A stretch of 64,000 bases of DNA from Planctobacterium sp047947135 (GTDB lineage: Bacteria > Pseudomonadota > Gammaproteobacteria > Enterobacterales > Alteromonadaceae), in NCBI GenBank assembly GCA_047947135.1, contig CP170457.1, positions 1,674,001-1,738,000 of the forward strand, read 5' to 3'. Positions 17,840 to 26,224 of this stretch are shown here, piece by piece; the stretch's first letter is position 1, and each line of letters begins with the position of its first letter. The position numbers and the translations under genes were made by a program. The notes under the pieces were generated by a model that saw only the letters and a program-made list of their open reading frames with translations, did no database searches and was not told where the DNA came from.

Positions 17840-19201
17840 ATGAAAACCATGACTAAATTACTTTCTACATTGTTTGTCGCAGCCTTATTTTCAACGGGCG
17901 CGATGGCACAAAATAAAAATCTTGATCTGGATGCCCTTTTGCAGCAACTGGAGGAAGGTAAATTCCAACAGAACAGACAAAATCAAGCGCGTGAAGCCGA
18001 ATTCCGGACCAAAGTCGCAGAGCAGGATCGCATGATCGCTGAAGCGGAAGCAGAGCGAAACGCTGCAATCTCCCGAAGTGAGCGTTTAGAAACGAACTTC
18101 GAAGAAAACGAATTTAAAATTGCTGACCTGCAGGATGCCTTAAACAAGCGCTTAGGCTCTTTGAAAGAGCTGTTTGGAGTGTTGCAGCAGGTGTCGGGCG
18201 ATACCAGTAATAAATTTAAAAATTCACTGATCTCAGCGGAGATCCCTGGCCGAGGTGAATTCCTTGATGAACTTGCGCAGTCAATGGGTAAGTCGTCTAA
18301 GCTGGCGTCCATCGACGAGATCGAACGTGTCTGGTTTGAAATGCAGCGTCAAATGACACAGGCAGGAAAAGTAACTAAGTTCACAACTGATGTGGTGGAA
18401 GCGGACGGCACCAAAGTGACCAAAGAGGTCACGCGAGTAGGACCTTTTGCACTGGTCGCAGACGGTATGTATCTGGATTACAACACCACAACAGGCACGG
18501 TTGCTGAACTGATTCGTCAGCCTTCTTCACGCTATGGCGCGACTATTTCTGATTTAGAGAGCTCTAATGGCGAGTTTGTCCAGTTTGGTATGGACCCGAC
18601 GGGAGGCTCAATACTGGGGCTGTTGGTTCAGGCGCCAAATCTTAACGAGCGTATTGAACAGGGTGGACTAGTTGGTTATATCATTTTAGGTGTCGGTGCC
18701 GTTGGTTTCTTACTGGCTATTATCCAATTGGTTAATCTGACACTAATCAATGCCAAAGTTAAGGCGCAACAAAAACAAACCACACCCAAGGGTGACAACC
18801 CGCTTGGTCGAGTGCTAATGGTGCGTGACAAGTATCCTGAAGCAGATGTAGAAGCATTGGAGCTGCATTTGACTGAAGCGATCTTAGGTGAATTGCCAAA
18901 ACTGTCGCGCTTTTTGACTATCGTAAAAATTATCTCAGTTGTCGCACCATTGATGGGGCTTTTGGGTACGGTGACCGGCATGATCAATACCTTCCAGGCG
19001 ATTACCCTGTTTGGTACTGGGGATCCTAAGTTGATGGCGGGTGGTATCTCACAGGCGCTGGTAACAACTGTGCTTGGTCTTGTCGTGGCAATTCCAACTA
19101 CCCTGCTGTACGCGTTCTTGAATACACGCAGTAAAAATATCGTCAGCATTTTGCAGGAACAATCTTCAGGAGTAATTGCTGAGCGCGCTGAGCGAGGGTA
19201 A
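17840..19201 (+). CDS. TtpC-like MotA/TolQ/ExbB family protein with periplasmic extension
   Basis: The 453-residue protein has a signal peptide (ending GAMA), a periplasmic coiled coil (about 30-110), a further periplasmic domain up to about 255, and a C-terminal MotA/TolQ/ExbB domain with membrane helices near 265-285, 365-385 and 405-430 (PLMGLLGTVTGMI, GGISQALVTTVLGLVVAIP). This layout matches TtpC, the extra component of Vibrio-type TonB2 systems, which is required alongside ExbB2/ExbD2/TonB2. It is followed after 5 bp by a normal short exbB, so the operon carries two channel-type proteins. AAGGA lies about 9 bases before the ATG. Confidence 0.88.
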   Translation: MKTMTKLLSTLFVAALFSTGAMAQNKNLDLDALLQQLEEGKFQQNRQNQAREAEFRTKVAEQDRMIAEAEAERNAAISRSERLETNFEENEFKIADLQDALNKRLGSLKELFGVLQQVSGDTSNKFKNSLISAEIPGRGEFLDELAQSMGKSSKLASIDEIERVWFEMQRQMTQAGKVTKFTTDVVEADGTKVTKEVTRVGPFALVADGMYLDYNTTTGTVAELIRQPSSRYGATISDLESSNGEFVQFGMDPTGGSILGLLVQAPNLNERIEQGGLVGYIILGVGAVGFLLAIIQLVNLTLINAKVKAQQKQTTPKGDNPLGRVLMVRDKYPEADVEALELHLTEAILGELPKLSRFLTIVKIISVVAPLMGLLGTVTGMINTFQAITLFGTGDPKLMAGGISQALVTTVLGLVVAIPTTLLYAFLNTRSKNIVSILQEQSSGVIAERAERG

Positions 19202-19206
19202 TTATT

Positions 19207-19737
19207 ATGTTCTTAATCGAGTTTTTAGAAGCCATTCGAGATTTTACCGACACCGGGGGAGTCGTACTCCAATACATCGGTGTACTGATCTTCGTGATGT
19301 GGCTTCTTATCCTGGAACGCGCGATCTACTTCTTTATCTGGCATAAGAAGTTAAAGGACGAAACGATTGCCAATTGGTATGCGCGTAAAGACAAAAGCTC
19401 CTGGAACGCAGAACAGATTCGCCAAATGTATATATCTAAGTTGCATGTACAGTTGAACGCCAATGTTTCCATTATTCAGGCTCTTGTGGCGCTATGCCCC
19501 CTGCTTGGCTTAATGGGCACTGTGACAGGGATGATTGAGGTGTTTGATGTGATGGCGATTTCTGGTTCAGGAAATGCTCGTTCAATGGCTTCAGGTGTAT
19601 CTAAGGCCACGATTCCGACGATGGCAGGCATGGTAGGTGCGCTTTCGGGCGTATTTGCATCAGCGTGGTTAACTCGTACGGTTAAGGCAGAACGCACCCA
19701 TATTGAAGAAGCCCTTGAAATGGACAGACACAAATAG
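19207..19737 (+). CDS. exbB: ExbB-type proton channel subunit
   Basis: This 176-residue MotA/TolQ/ExbB family protein has membrane segments near 20-40, 95-120 and 140-160 and the conserved ALCPLLGLMGTVTGMIEVF and SKATIPTMAGMVGALSGVF segments. ExbB pentamers with ExbD form the proton-driven motor that energises TonB in the inner membrane. Its short length fits the ExbB2 form. It lies between the TtpC-like gene and exbD in a six-gene operon, and is thus assigned to this dedicated TonB complex. Confidence 0.92.
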   Translation: MFLIEFLEAIRDFTDTGGVVLQYIGVLIFVMWLLILERAIYFFIWHKKLKDETIANWYARKDKSSWNAEQIRQMYISKLHVQLNANVSIIQALVALCPLLGLMGTVTGMIEVFDVMAISGSGNARSMASGVSKATIPTMAGMVGALSGVFASAWLTRTVKAERTHIEEALEMDRHK

Positions 19738-19774
19738 TCGGGATGGGTAGCCGTCTCGAAACAGTGAGAAAAAA

Positions 19775-20182
19775 ATGAAACAGCATTTTCAAAATTTAGT
19801 TGAAGAAGAAGAAGCAACAATCGATATGACCCCCATGTTGGATGTCGTTTTCATCATGTTGATTTTCTTCATTGTGACTGCCTCCTTTGTCAAAGAGGCG
19901 GGCATCGACGTTAATCGTCCGGAAGCATCTACTGCGGTATCAAAGCCCAGAGCAACCATATTGGTGGCAATATCAGACAAAGGTGAAATCTGGATCAACA
20001 AACGCCGCGTGGACCAGCGAGCTGTCCAGGCCAATATAGAACGCTTGAAAGCAGAAAATCCCCAGGGGTCAGTGGTTATTCAGGCGGATCAGAAAGCCAG
20101 CGTTGATACCCTGATAAAAGTCATGGACGCCTCGCGTGCTGCGGGTGCCTACGATGTTTCAATTGCTGCAGCAGAGAAATAA
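19775..20182 (+). CDS. exbD: ExbD-type biopolymer transport protein
   Basis: This 135-residue ExbD/TolR protein has a short cytoplasmic N-terminus, one membrane helix (about 22-42) carrying the conserved Asp in MTPMLDVVFIMLIFF, and a periplasmic domain ending QADQKASVDTLIKVMDA. The membrane Asp is the proton-relay residue of the motor. It follows exbB by 37 bp and ends 2 bp before tonB. The assignment is firm. Confidence 0.94.
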   Translation: MKQHFQNLVEEEEATIDMTPMLDVVFIMLIFFIVTASFVKEAGIDVNRPEASTAVSKPRATILVAISDKGEIWINKRRVDQRAVQANIERLKAENPQGSVVIQADQKASVDTLIKVMDASRAAGAYDVSIAAAEK

Positions 20183-20184
20183 AC

Positions 20185-20793
20185 ATGTCTCGAGTATTGA
20201 TTGCGTTCATTTTAAGCGCTGGTATTACACTGGTTCTGTTTTACGTAATGCAGTCGCTGATTGAAAGTGGTGGCAGTGCCATGACGGATCCCCCCAGAGG
20301 CAGCGTACTGGACTTTGTGCGGGTTCAGCAGGAAGAAACGGTACAGCAAAAAGAACGTAAACCGCGTAAGCCGCCACCACCCAAAGAGCCACCACCGCAA
20401 ATGGATCAGCCTCAGCTGGATGCTGCGTCACCCAACTCAGATGGCTCTGGCGTTGACTTCTCTTCAGATGTATCTGCTGATGTCGCCTTGGATGGTGGCC
20501 TGGCATTGGAGTCAGGTGATGGTGAATACCTGCCCATCGTTAAAGTTGCACCGGTTTATCCACGACGGGCATTGCAACGCGGGCTGGAGGGTTACGTCAT
20601 CGTAGAGTTCACGGTCACCAAGCAAGGTTCGGTTCGCGACCCTGTCGTGATTGAGGCAAACCCGCCAGGGATATTCGATCGGGCAGCGATTGATGCCGCC
20701 ATGAAGTTTAAATACAAGCCGCGAGTGGTTAATGGTGAGGCTACCGAAGTTAGCGGCATCCAAAACCGAATCTCGTTTGAAATCGACGGCTAA
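20185..20793 (+). CDS. tonB: TonB energy transducer
   Basis: The 202-residue protein has an N-terminal membrane anchor (about 5-26), a Pro/Lys-rich spacer (about 52-75, with KPRKPPPPKEPPPQ) and a C-terminal TonB domain (about 112-202: VAPVYPRRALQRGLEGYVIV, FDRAAIDAAMKFKYKP). TonB bridges the periplasm and pulls on the TonB box of outer-membrane receptors. The short proline region is typical of TonB2-type proteins, which work with TtpC. It probably serves the receptor encoded upstream, but could serve others in the cell. Confidence 0.93.
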   Translation: MSRVLIAFILSAGITLVLFYVMQSLIESGGSAMTDPPRGSVLDFVRVQQEETVQQKERKPRKPPPPKEPPPQMDQPQLDAASPNSDGSGVDFSSDVSADVALDGGLALESGDGEYLPIVKVAPVYPRRALQRGLEGYVIVEFTVTKQGSVRDPVVIEANPPGIFDRAAIDAAMKFKYKPRVVNGEATEVSGIQNRISFEIDG

Positions 20794-20808
20794 AGGAGTA
20801 AGACAACA

Positions 20809-22122
20809 ATGTTAACGACCAAATTGTCCTACTTAGTGATGGTAATGCTGGCAGTCGCACTGTATCTGGCGCCGACACTCACAATCTGGAGTGGTGGAGA
20901 AGTATTCGCGCAGGAACAGGAACGCAAAACCAAACGGGTACCGGCATTGCGTGGCAAAGTCTACGAGCAGTTAGCCCGTGCTCAGAAAGCAGGTGATGAA
21001 GGCAACGTAGCAGAAGCTATAGCGATTCTGGATCAGGTTCGGGATAAAGATCATTCCATGAACAGCTATGAAACGGCCATGATGTACAACTTTTATGGTT
21101 TTGTGTATTACAACGCTGAAGATTACCAAAAGGCCTTTGCGTCTTTTCAGCAAGTCGTTGAGCAGGATCCCATTCCGGTAAACTTTGCAATGAGCACGTT
21201 GTTTAGCTTGTCTCAGTTAAGTTTGATGCAAGGGGACTATGAATCCACAATTAAATATCTGGAAGATTGGGAAACACTTAATTCTGGTGCTATACCTGCA
21301 AAAAACTATGTCCTCAAAGCGCAGGCTGTATATCAGAAAAAAGATTATCAACGAGCCGCTGAGTATATTGATACCGCTGTAGAAATTCAGGAAGCTGACC
21401 CGGAAGATGGCATAGCGGATGAAAACTGGTACATCCTGCAACGGGCGATTTATTACGAATTAAAGCAACCTAAAAAAGTGACAGAAATTCTGGTCAAACT
21501 GGTGCGCTATTATGAAAAGCCCAAGTACTGGCTGCAATTGGGTGGCATGTACGGTGAAATTGGCGAAGAGAAAAAGCAACTGGCGGTCATGGAAGCCGCT
21601 TATCAAAAAGGCTATGTGACCACAGGGCAGGATATCTTTAACCTCGCCCAGATATACTATTATCATCAGGTTCCTTACAAGGCCGCACGTTTGATGGAAC
21701 AAGCGATGCAGGATGGTGTACTGGAGAAGAATTTGCGCAATTTGCGATTCTTGTCTCAGTGCTGGGCGTTTGCCAAAGAAAACGAAAAAGCGATTCCAGT
21801 TATGCAGGCTGCATCTGAATTATCTGAAGATGGCGAGCTGAATGCTCAACTAGCACAAATCTTCCTGAATACAGAGCAATGGGATAAAGCGATCGAAGAA
21901 GCACGAAATGCGCTCGACAAAGGGGGACTGCGTAGCCCTGGAACTGCCCATCTGGTTATTGGCATGGCAAAGTTCAACAAACAGCAATTTGTGGATGCTC
22001 TGAATGCTTTGGCAGAAGCTGAAAAATTCCAGAAGACCGAGAAGATGGCGAAACAATGGCAACGATTTGTTGCGTCTGAGAAGTCCAGTTTTGAGCTATT
22101 ACAGGCTGAAGCTTCCTCATAG
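20809..22122 (+). CDS. Periplasmic TPR protein of the TonB-system operon
   Basis: This 437-residue protein has an N-terminal signal or anchor (about 8-35) and then helical repeats over most of its length, e.g. ANALNALAEAEKFQKT-like and AGDEGNVAEAIAILDQV units, consistent with tetratricopeptide repeats. It is the last gene of the operon, with GGAG 10 bases before the ATG and an intrinsic terminator 22 bp after the stop. TPR proteins commonly close TonB2-type operons next to DUF3450 and TtpC genes; a scaffold role in the periplasm is inferred. Confidence 0.87.
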   Translation: MLTTKLSYLVMVMLAVALYLAPTLTIWSGGEVFAQEQERKTKRVPALRGKVYEQLARAQKAGDEGNVAEAIAILDQVRDKDHSMNSYETAMMYNFYGFVYYNAEDYQKAFASFQQVVEQDPIPVNFAMSTLFSLSQLSLMQGDYESTIKYLEDWETLNSGAIPAKNYVLKAQAVYQKKDYQRAAEYIDTAVEIQEADPEDGIADENWYILQRAIYYELKQPKKVTEILVKLVRYYEKPKYWLQLGGMYGEIGEEKKQLAVMEAAYQKGYVTTGQDIFNLAQIYYYHQVPYKAARLMEQAMQDGVLEKNLRNLRFLSQCWAFAKENEKAIPVMQAASELSEDGELNAQLAQIFLNTEQWDKAIEEARNALDKGGLRSPGTAHLVIGMAKFNKQQFVDALNALAEAEKFQKTEKMAKQWQRFVASEKSSFELLQAEASS

Positions 22123-22144
22123 ACCTGAATTTTACTGACGTAAT

Positions 22145-22177
22145 AACCGCAAGACAGTCATGTTTTGCGGTTTTTTT
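22145..22177 (+). terminator. Intrinsic terminator of the TonB-system operon
   Basis: An 8-bp stem (AACCGCAA/TTGCGGTT) is followed by a run of seven T on the + strand, 22 bp after the TPR gene stop. This is a canonical Rho-independent terminator and sets the 3' end of the operon. Confidence 0.85.
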
Positions 22178-22185
22178 ATCTAAAA

Positions 22186-22327
22186 ATATCCAGTCGAGTT
22201 ACCAGGGCTGCTATGCATGTTGCAGCAGACGCACCAGATGGGTGAACGGTGGGGCATTCAAAATATTGTGTATTTTCATGCAGTTACATTATATTTGGAA
22301 CGGTCAACTGATTATTTTAGGATTATG
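22186..22327 (-). repeat. Partial second copy of the foldback repeat element
   Basis: Read on the minus strand this matches the left 142 bp of the element at 1561-1702 at 118 of 142 positions with no gap, including the terminal repeat and the exactly conserved 25-base core around AATACACAATATTTTGAATG. The homology stops at the operon terminator, so the second half is missing. Its outer end lies 37 bp before the start of the cysteine-synthase-like gene. Confidence 0.8.
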
Positions 22328-22364
22328 GGTAGAATAGTCAGATAAAAAGAATAAAGGACACCCT

Positions 22365-23405
22365 ATGACCGCCAACAATCTATCTGAACTTATTGGCAAC
22401 ACCGCGCTGTTGCGTATACCGTCATTATCGCAACTCACTGGCAGTGACATTTTGCTTAAATGTGAGTTTCAAAATCCTGGGGGCTCAGTTAAAGACCGTG
22501 CTGCACTGCAGATGGTGCAGGATGCGATGGCAAACGGAGAATTAAAGCCGGGGATGACAATCGTCGAAGGAACCGCTGGCAACACCGGCATTGGTCTGGC
22601 CATTGTCGCGCGCTCGATGGGCTTTAATATGAAAGTGGTCATGCCAAAGGGCCAGACCATTGAAAAAGAGCGTTTGATTGCATTGCATGGAGCCGAGTTA
22701 ATTTTAGTCGATCCATGTCCATTTAAAGATCCCAATCATTTTTACCATACCGCCAGACGTATTGGTGAAGAGCATCAGGATCACTGGTGGGGTAATCAAT
22801 TCGAAAACCTGAGTAATTATCGGGCGCACTTTTTAAATACCGGGCCTGAGATATGGCAACAGACCAATGGCAGTGTCGATGCACTGGTTTCTGTTTGTGG
22901 CACCGGCGGCACTATTGCTGGCAACTCAGATTATCTGAAGCAGCAAAATCCGGATCTTAAAGTATGGCTGTCGGACCCTGACGGCTCAGGTATTTATTCC
23001 TATCTGAAGTCGGGTGAATATGTGTCTCAAGGTGGCTCGTTTACCGAGGGCATTGGGATCATGCGCACGGTTGACAACTTCCGCAAGGCTAAAATCGATT
23101 ATGCGGTGAACCTGCCGGATCAGGATCTTGCAGTGATCGCCCACTATCTGGCCAAACAGGATGGCATCGTCCTGGGTAGCAGTTCAGCACTGAATGTGGC
23201 AGGAGCATTGCGTGCCGCTTCAGTGATGGGTAAAGGTAAGCGCATTGTCACCTTTGCCTGTGATTTGGGTGAACGATCTTTCTCCAAATTGTATAATCCG
23301 GACTTTTTAGCCGAAAAGAATATTGATGTGGAAATGGAAACCATTGCCCAGCTATTCCAGCGTTATCAAGATTTGGCCCAAAGCGATGTCGTTCAGTGCC
23401 GCTGA
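22365..23405 (+). CDS. Cysteine synthase family PLP enzyme
   Basis: This 346-residue fold-type II PLP enzyme has the PLP lysine in GGSVKDRAA (about residue 42), an EGTAGNTGIGLA substrate loop and a GTGGTIAGN phosphate-binding loop. The family makes cysteine from O-acetylserine and sulfide, or performs related beta-replacements. The TAGNTG loop in place of the usual TSGNTG, and a C-terminus longer than standard CysK, suggest a paralogue whose exact substrate is uncertain. AAGGA precedes the ATG. It is cytoplasmic, stands alone, and its 3' end overlaps the convergent membrane-protein gene by 13 bp. Confidence 0.85.
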   Translation: MTANNLSELIGNTALLRIPSLSQLTGSDILLKCEFQNPGGSVKDRAALQMVQDAMANGELKPGMTIVEGTAGNTGIGLAIVARSMGFNMKVVMPKGQTIEKERLIALHGAELILVDPCPFKDPNHFYHTARRIGEEHQDHWWGNQFENLSNYRAHFLNTGPEIWQQTNGSVDALVSVCGTGGTIAGNSDYLKQQNPDLKVWLSDPDGSGIYSYLKSGEYVSQGGSFTEGIGIMRTVDNFRKAKIDYAVNLPDQDLAVIAHYLAKQDGIVLGSSSALNVAGALRAASVMGKGKRIVTFACDLGERSFSKLYNPDFLAEKNIDVEMETIAQLFQRYQDLAQSDVVQCR

Positions 23406-23836
23406 GCCTGACGTTGTAACCACATAAAAAATAACCCACCAATCGCGCCGGCAAGACATTGACTGAAAAATCCCAGCTCTGTTCTTGCTCCGGCGATCAA
23501 GGTGACACCCAACAGTGGTTGCATGGCCAACAACGCTGTGGTTAACGCCAAAAAACCCGCCATAGGATAGCGCCAGTCAGGCAGGTTAATCAGCCATTTG
23601 TGAATAGCTTGCATAATTAAGAACGCCAGTAGCAAGGCGATTGTGATGATGCCACCGTAGCCCGGCAGTAAGCCGAGTAAATCTGAAATCGTCATACTAA
23701 TCCAGTCGCCGACAGGTATGTTAACCCCAAGCTTTAGAAGTTCAATCAGGACAAATTGACTGTGAAAAATACTCGCCAGCATAAAACAGACCAGTACCGC
23801 CATGAAAAATCGTATTGTGAGTTTTAAAAATGCCAT
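23393..23836 (-). CDS. Small hydrophobic membrane protein of unknown function
   Basis: The 147-residue product has four predicted membrane helices (about 5-25, 55-77, 90-112 and 118-140) separated by short loops and ends in a basic QRQAQRH tail. No family is recognised with confidence. It converges on the cysteine-synthase-like gene with a 13-bp overlap and is divergent from the sugar dehydrogenase gene. Its regular hydrophobic layout and normal composition support a real gene. Confidence 0.65.
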   Translation of the reverse strand: MAFLKLTIRFFMAVLVCFMLASIFHSQFVLIELLKLGVNIPVGDWISMTISDLLGLLPGYGGIITIALLLAFLIMQAIHKWLINLPDWRYPMAGFLALTTALLAMQPLLGVTLIAGARTELGFFSQCLAGAIGGLFFMWLQRQAQRH

Positions 23837-23926
23837 ATCCGCAATGATACCTGAGCGTTTAGCTTGCTTTTGTCATGCTTGAGTGCTTGCATTAACACCA
23901 ATAATAGCCATAACCGAGTGACTTAC

Positions 23927-25015
23927 ATGCGTATCTTTTTCATTATTGTGGGGTTGTTTATCGCACAAGCCAGTGTCTTTGCACAACCTAAATTTGTATT
24001 AGACGAACTCACTGATGCATTGCAAAAACCCTGGGCGATGGCCTTTTTGGATGACGAACGCATATTAATAACAGAAAAATCCGGCCAGTTGCGCCTCTTT
24101 ACAAAGGGTGAATTGAGTGCGCCTATTGCAGGTGTACCCGCCGTATATTTTGCAGGGCAGGGTGGTTTGCTGGACATTGCCATTGTCGAAAACCAGAGTG
24201 ACTTAAGGGTGCTGATGTCGTTTGCCGCAGGGAATGAACGTCAGAACGCGTTGAGGGTTGTTGCAGCGACCCTTGAGACGTCGGCTGAGCTGCGTTTAAC
24301 AGATTTGGCCACGATATTAACGGTCACGCCTGAAAAAGATACGCCGGTGCATTACGGTGGGCGTCTGGCGCTAATGCCCGATGGCACCCTGTTAGTCACT
24401 TCCGGTGATGGTTTTGATTTTCGGGAATCAGCCCAGAAAGAACAGTCTTTGCTGGGGAAAATTGTCCGGGTCAATATTGATGGTAGCGTACCTGATGACA
24501 ACCCATTTGTATCGGATAAAAACTATCATCCCGCTATTTTCAGTCTCGGGCATCGCAACCCTCAGGCATTGTTTTATGATGCCAGTCGGAACTGGATTGT
24601 CAGCCATGAGCATGGCCCTGCGGGTGGTGATGAGATCAATATCATAGAAGCCGGGAAAAACTATGGGTGGCCGGTAATCACCAATGGCAAAGATTACTCG
24701 GGCGCGAATATATCACCCTTCACGGAATATCCGGGGATGGAACAGCCTTTCGTAGATTGGACACCGTCTATTGCACCATCGGATATGATTGTGTATCAGG
24801 GCAGTGTTTTTCCACAACTCAAAGGCGACTTTCTGGTCACGACATTGAAAACTCAGGCGCTACTCTGGGTCGATATGGACGATAATAACGTTGTGGCTCA
24901 GACCAATCTGTTGCCAAAGTATGCCGCCAGATACAGGGCGATAGAAGAAAGTCCCAAGGGTGAGATTTACCTGCTAACTGACGATGGCAGACTAATGCGA
25001 TTAAGCAAAGAGTAA
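23927..25015 (+). CDS. PQQ-dependent sugar dehydrogenase (soluble aldose dehydrogenase type)
   Basis: The 362-residue protein from the ATG at 23927 has a signal peptide (about 18 residues, ending SVFA) and a six-bladed propeller of the GSDH/YliI family: PWAMAFL near the start, GGLLDIAI, HYGGRLALMPDG, LGHRNPQAL and HEHGPAGGDEINI. Members oxidise aldoses in the periplasm with PQQ and calcium. An earlier in-frame TTG (23864) would extend the N-terminus but spoil the signal peptide, so I reject it. No PQQ synthesis genes are in the window. The substrate is not predictable. Confidence 0.88.
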   Translation: MRIFFIIVGLFIAQASVFAQPKFVLDELTDALQKPWAMAFLDDERILITEKSGQLRLFTKGELSAPIAGVPAVYFAGQGGLLDIAIVENQSDLRVLMSFAAGNERQNALRVVAATLETSAELRLTDLATILTVTPEKDTPVHYGGRLALMPDGTLLVTSGDGFDFRESAQKEQSLLGKIVRVNIDGSVPDDNPFVSDKNYHPAIFSLGHRNPQALFYDASRNWIVSHEHGPAGGDEINIIEAGKNYGWPVITNGKDYSGANISPFTEYPGMEQPFVDWTPSIAPSDMIVYQGSVFPQLKGDFLVTTLKTQALLWVDMDDNNVVAQTNLLPKYAARYRAIEESPKGEIYLLTDDGRLMRLSKE

Positions 25016-25063
25016 GCAGATAGAGCACTATTTTATGTGCAGTGGCGTAATGAAGGACAAATT

Positions 25064-25576
25064 GTGGCGAGAAGTGAACAAGAAAAAGTTCATTTAGAAC
25101 ATCAGGCGGCAAAGCTTTTTATGCGCTGGTATGAAAAGAATACCGGCAATAAGATTCGTCATATCTGGCACAATGAGCCACGAAAGCCAGATGTTTCCTG
25201 TTATCTGGACGGAGAAAGACTCGATCTCGAAATTGCGCATCTCTATGGAAGCTCAGAAGAGGCGATGCAAATACTCAATCGAGAATTAACCGAAGAAACC
25301 CAAGCCGAGCTGGAAAAACAGTCACTACTCAGTGATACACAAGAACGCCTGTTGGCCGCGCTGAATCGCATTCTTGCAAACAAGTCCCTCAAATACTATA
25401 AAACCAGTCAAGTCTGGTTGGTGATCAGAAATGCCAATCCAGGCTGGAGTAAAGAAGAAATCATAGCGTTACAGGACCGCATTAATATTCCAGATGACCA
25501 CCCTTTCCAACAAATATGGATCGTTTGTGATATGGCGGGATCGACAGGTATCGTGCAGTTGTATCCTGAGGAATAG
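25064..25576 (+). CDS. Hypothetical protein
   Basis: The 170-residue protein from a GTG at 25064 is preceded by GAAGGA at a good distance; an upstream in-frame GTG at 25037 is possible. It is charged and soluble with no signal or membrane segment. Features seen are an HLEHQAAKLFMRWYE helix, PDVSCYLDGERLDLEIAHLYG and a strand-rich C-terminus (QIWIVCDMAGSTGIVQLYPEE). The DVSCYLDGERLDLEI stretch is loosely reminiscent of a nuclease-like PD...(E)xE core, which is only a speculation. It begins the small orphan-gene stretch before the toxin-antitoxin pair. Confidence 0.6.
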   Translation: MARSEQEKVHLEHQAAKLFMRWYEKNTGNKIRHIWHNEPRKPDVSCYLDGERLDLEIAHLYGSSEEAMQILNRELTEETQAELEKQSLLSDTQERLLAALNRILANKSLKYYKTSQVWLVIRNANPGWSKEEIIALQDRINIPDDHPFQQIWIVCDMAGSTGIVQLYPEE

Positions 25577-25628
25577 CATTGTTTTTACCTGAGTTGCGAT
25601 AATTAACCGCAACCAGAAAGGTATTGGC

Positions 25629-25673
25629 GGTCAGAATCGACTATTGGGGCTTCGGCTGGCACCGTATTGCGGC
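25629..25673 (+). repeat. Degenerate dispersed repeat, copy 1
   Basis: This 45-bp stretch aligns without gaps to 26113-26157 at 33 of 45 positions (shared core CAGAATCGA and GGGCTTC). It lies just before the 100-residue protein gene; the second copy lies just after it, so the pair brackets that gene. Confidence 0.35.
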
Positions 25674-25715
25674 TAATCGAGCTAATCTCAATTGTTCAGG
25701 AGTGATAAAGATTAG

Positions 25716-26018
25716 ATGAAAAAGAGAAAAGTAATTTTATTGGGAAAAATGCAAAAGAACCTTAACAAAGGTATCGCGGCTATTGATGCAGAGGGTATTG
25801 AATTTATTACATGCACCTCAATCGAAGCACTATCTGATGCGCTAAAAATTGATGGCGTTGATACGGTTATTACCGGCGCTGGATTAGATCTATCTATAAG
25901 GCTAGAAGCTGTAAAAATGATCTTCGAAGCAAGTGATGGTATTTCAGTACATATGAAAGATTTTGCTTCTGGCCCTGAAGGTTTCGGTCCTTTTGCCAAT
26001 AAGGTGTTGGCAAAATAG
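25716..26018 (+). CDS. Small orphan protein, possible Rossmann-like fold
   Basis: This 100-residue soluble protein starts with a basic MKKRKVILLGKM strand and has alternating strand/helix character (VDTVITGAGLDL, LEAVKMIFEASDG), suggesting a small alpha/beta fold. No family is recognised. GGAG lies about 13 bases before the ATG. It is bracketed by two degenerate 45-bp repeats and lies in a low-density region beside a toxin-antitoxin module, which suggests an accessory gene. Its function is unknown. Confidence 0.6.
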   Translation: MKKRKVILLGKMQKNLNKGIAAIDAEGIEFITCTSIEALSDALKIDGVDTVITGAGLDLSIRLEAVKMIFEASDGISVHMKDFASGPEGFGPFANKVLAK

Positions 26019-26112
26019 AAGGATCACAAAACCAAGCTTCTTCATATGTAATTGTGAGAAGCTGGCACTGAGCGGGCCTCATTGATTGGCCGCTCTACGA
26101 AAGAATTCGATG

Positions 26113-26157
26113 GCCAGAATCGAGATTTTGGGCTTCTGTTGGTAACGTTTTTCGCCA
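26113..26157 (+). repeat. Degenerate dispersed repeat, copy 2
   Basis: Matches 25629-25673 at 33 of 45 positions in the same orientation, downstream of the small orphan gene. Confidence 0.35.
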
Positions 26158-26224
26158 CTTTCCCATATAGTTCACTCAAGAAGAAATTAATACTCGGTTT
26201 AAGTCGCTGACATTGTAGATTCTA

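Noticed and set aside
23864..23926. Lipoprotein-like N-terminal extension of the sugar dehydrogenase (LLSCLSAC)
   Set aside because: It would need a TTG start without ribosome site and would put a second signal peptide after the first; the ATG at 23927 gives a normal signal peptide.
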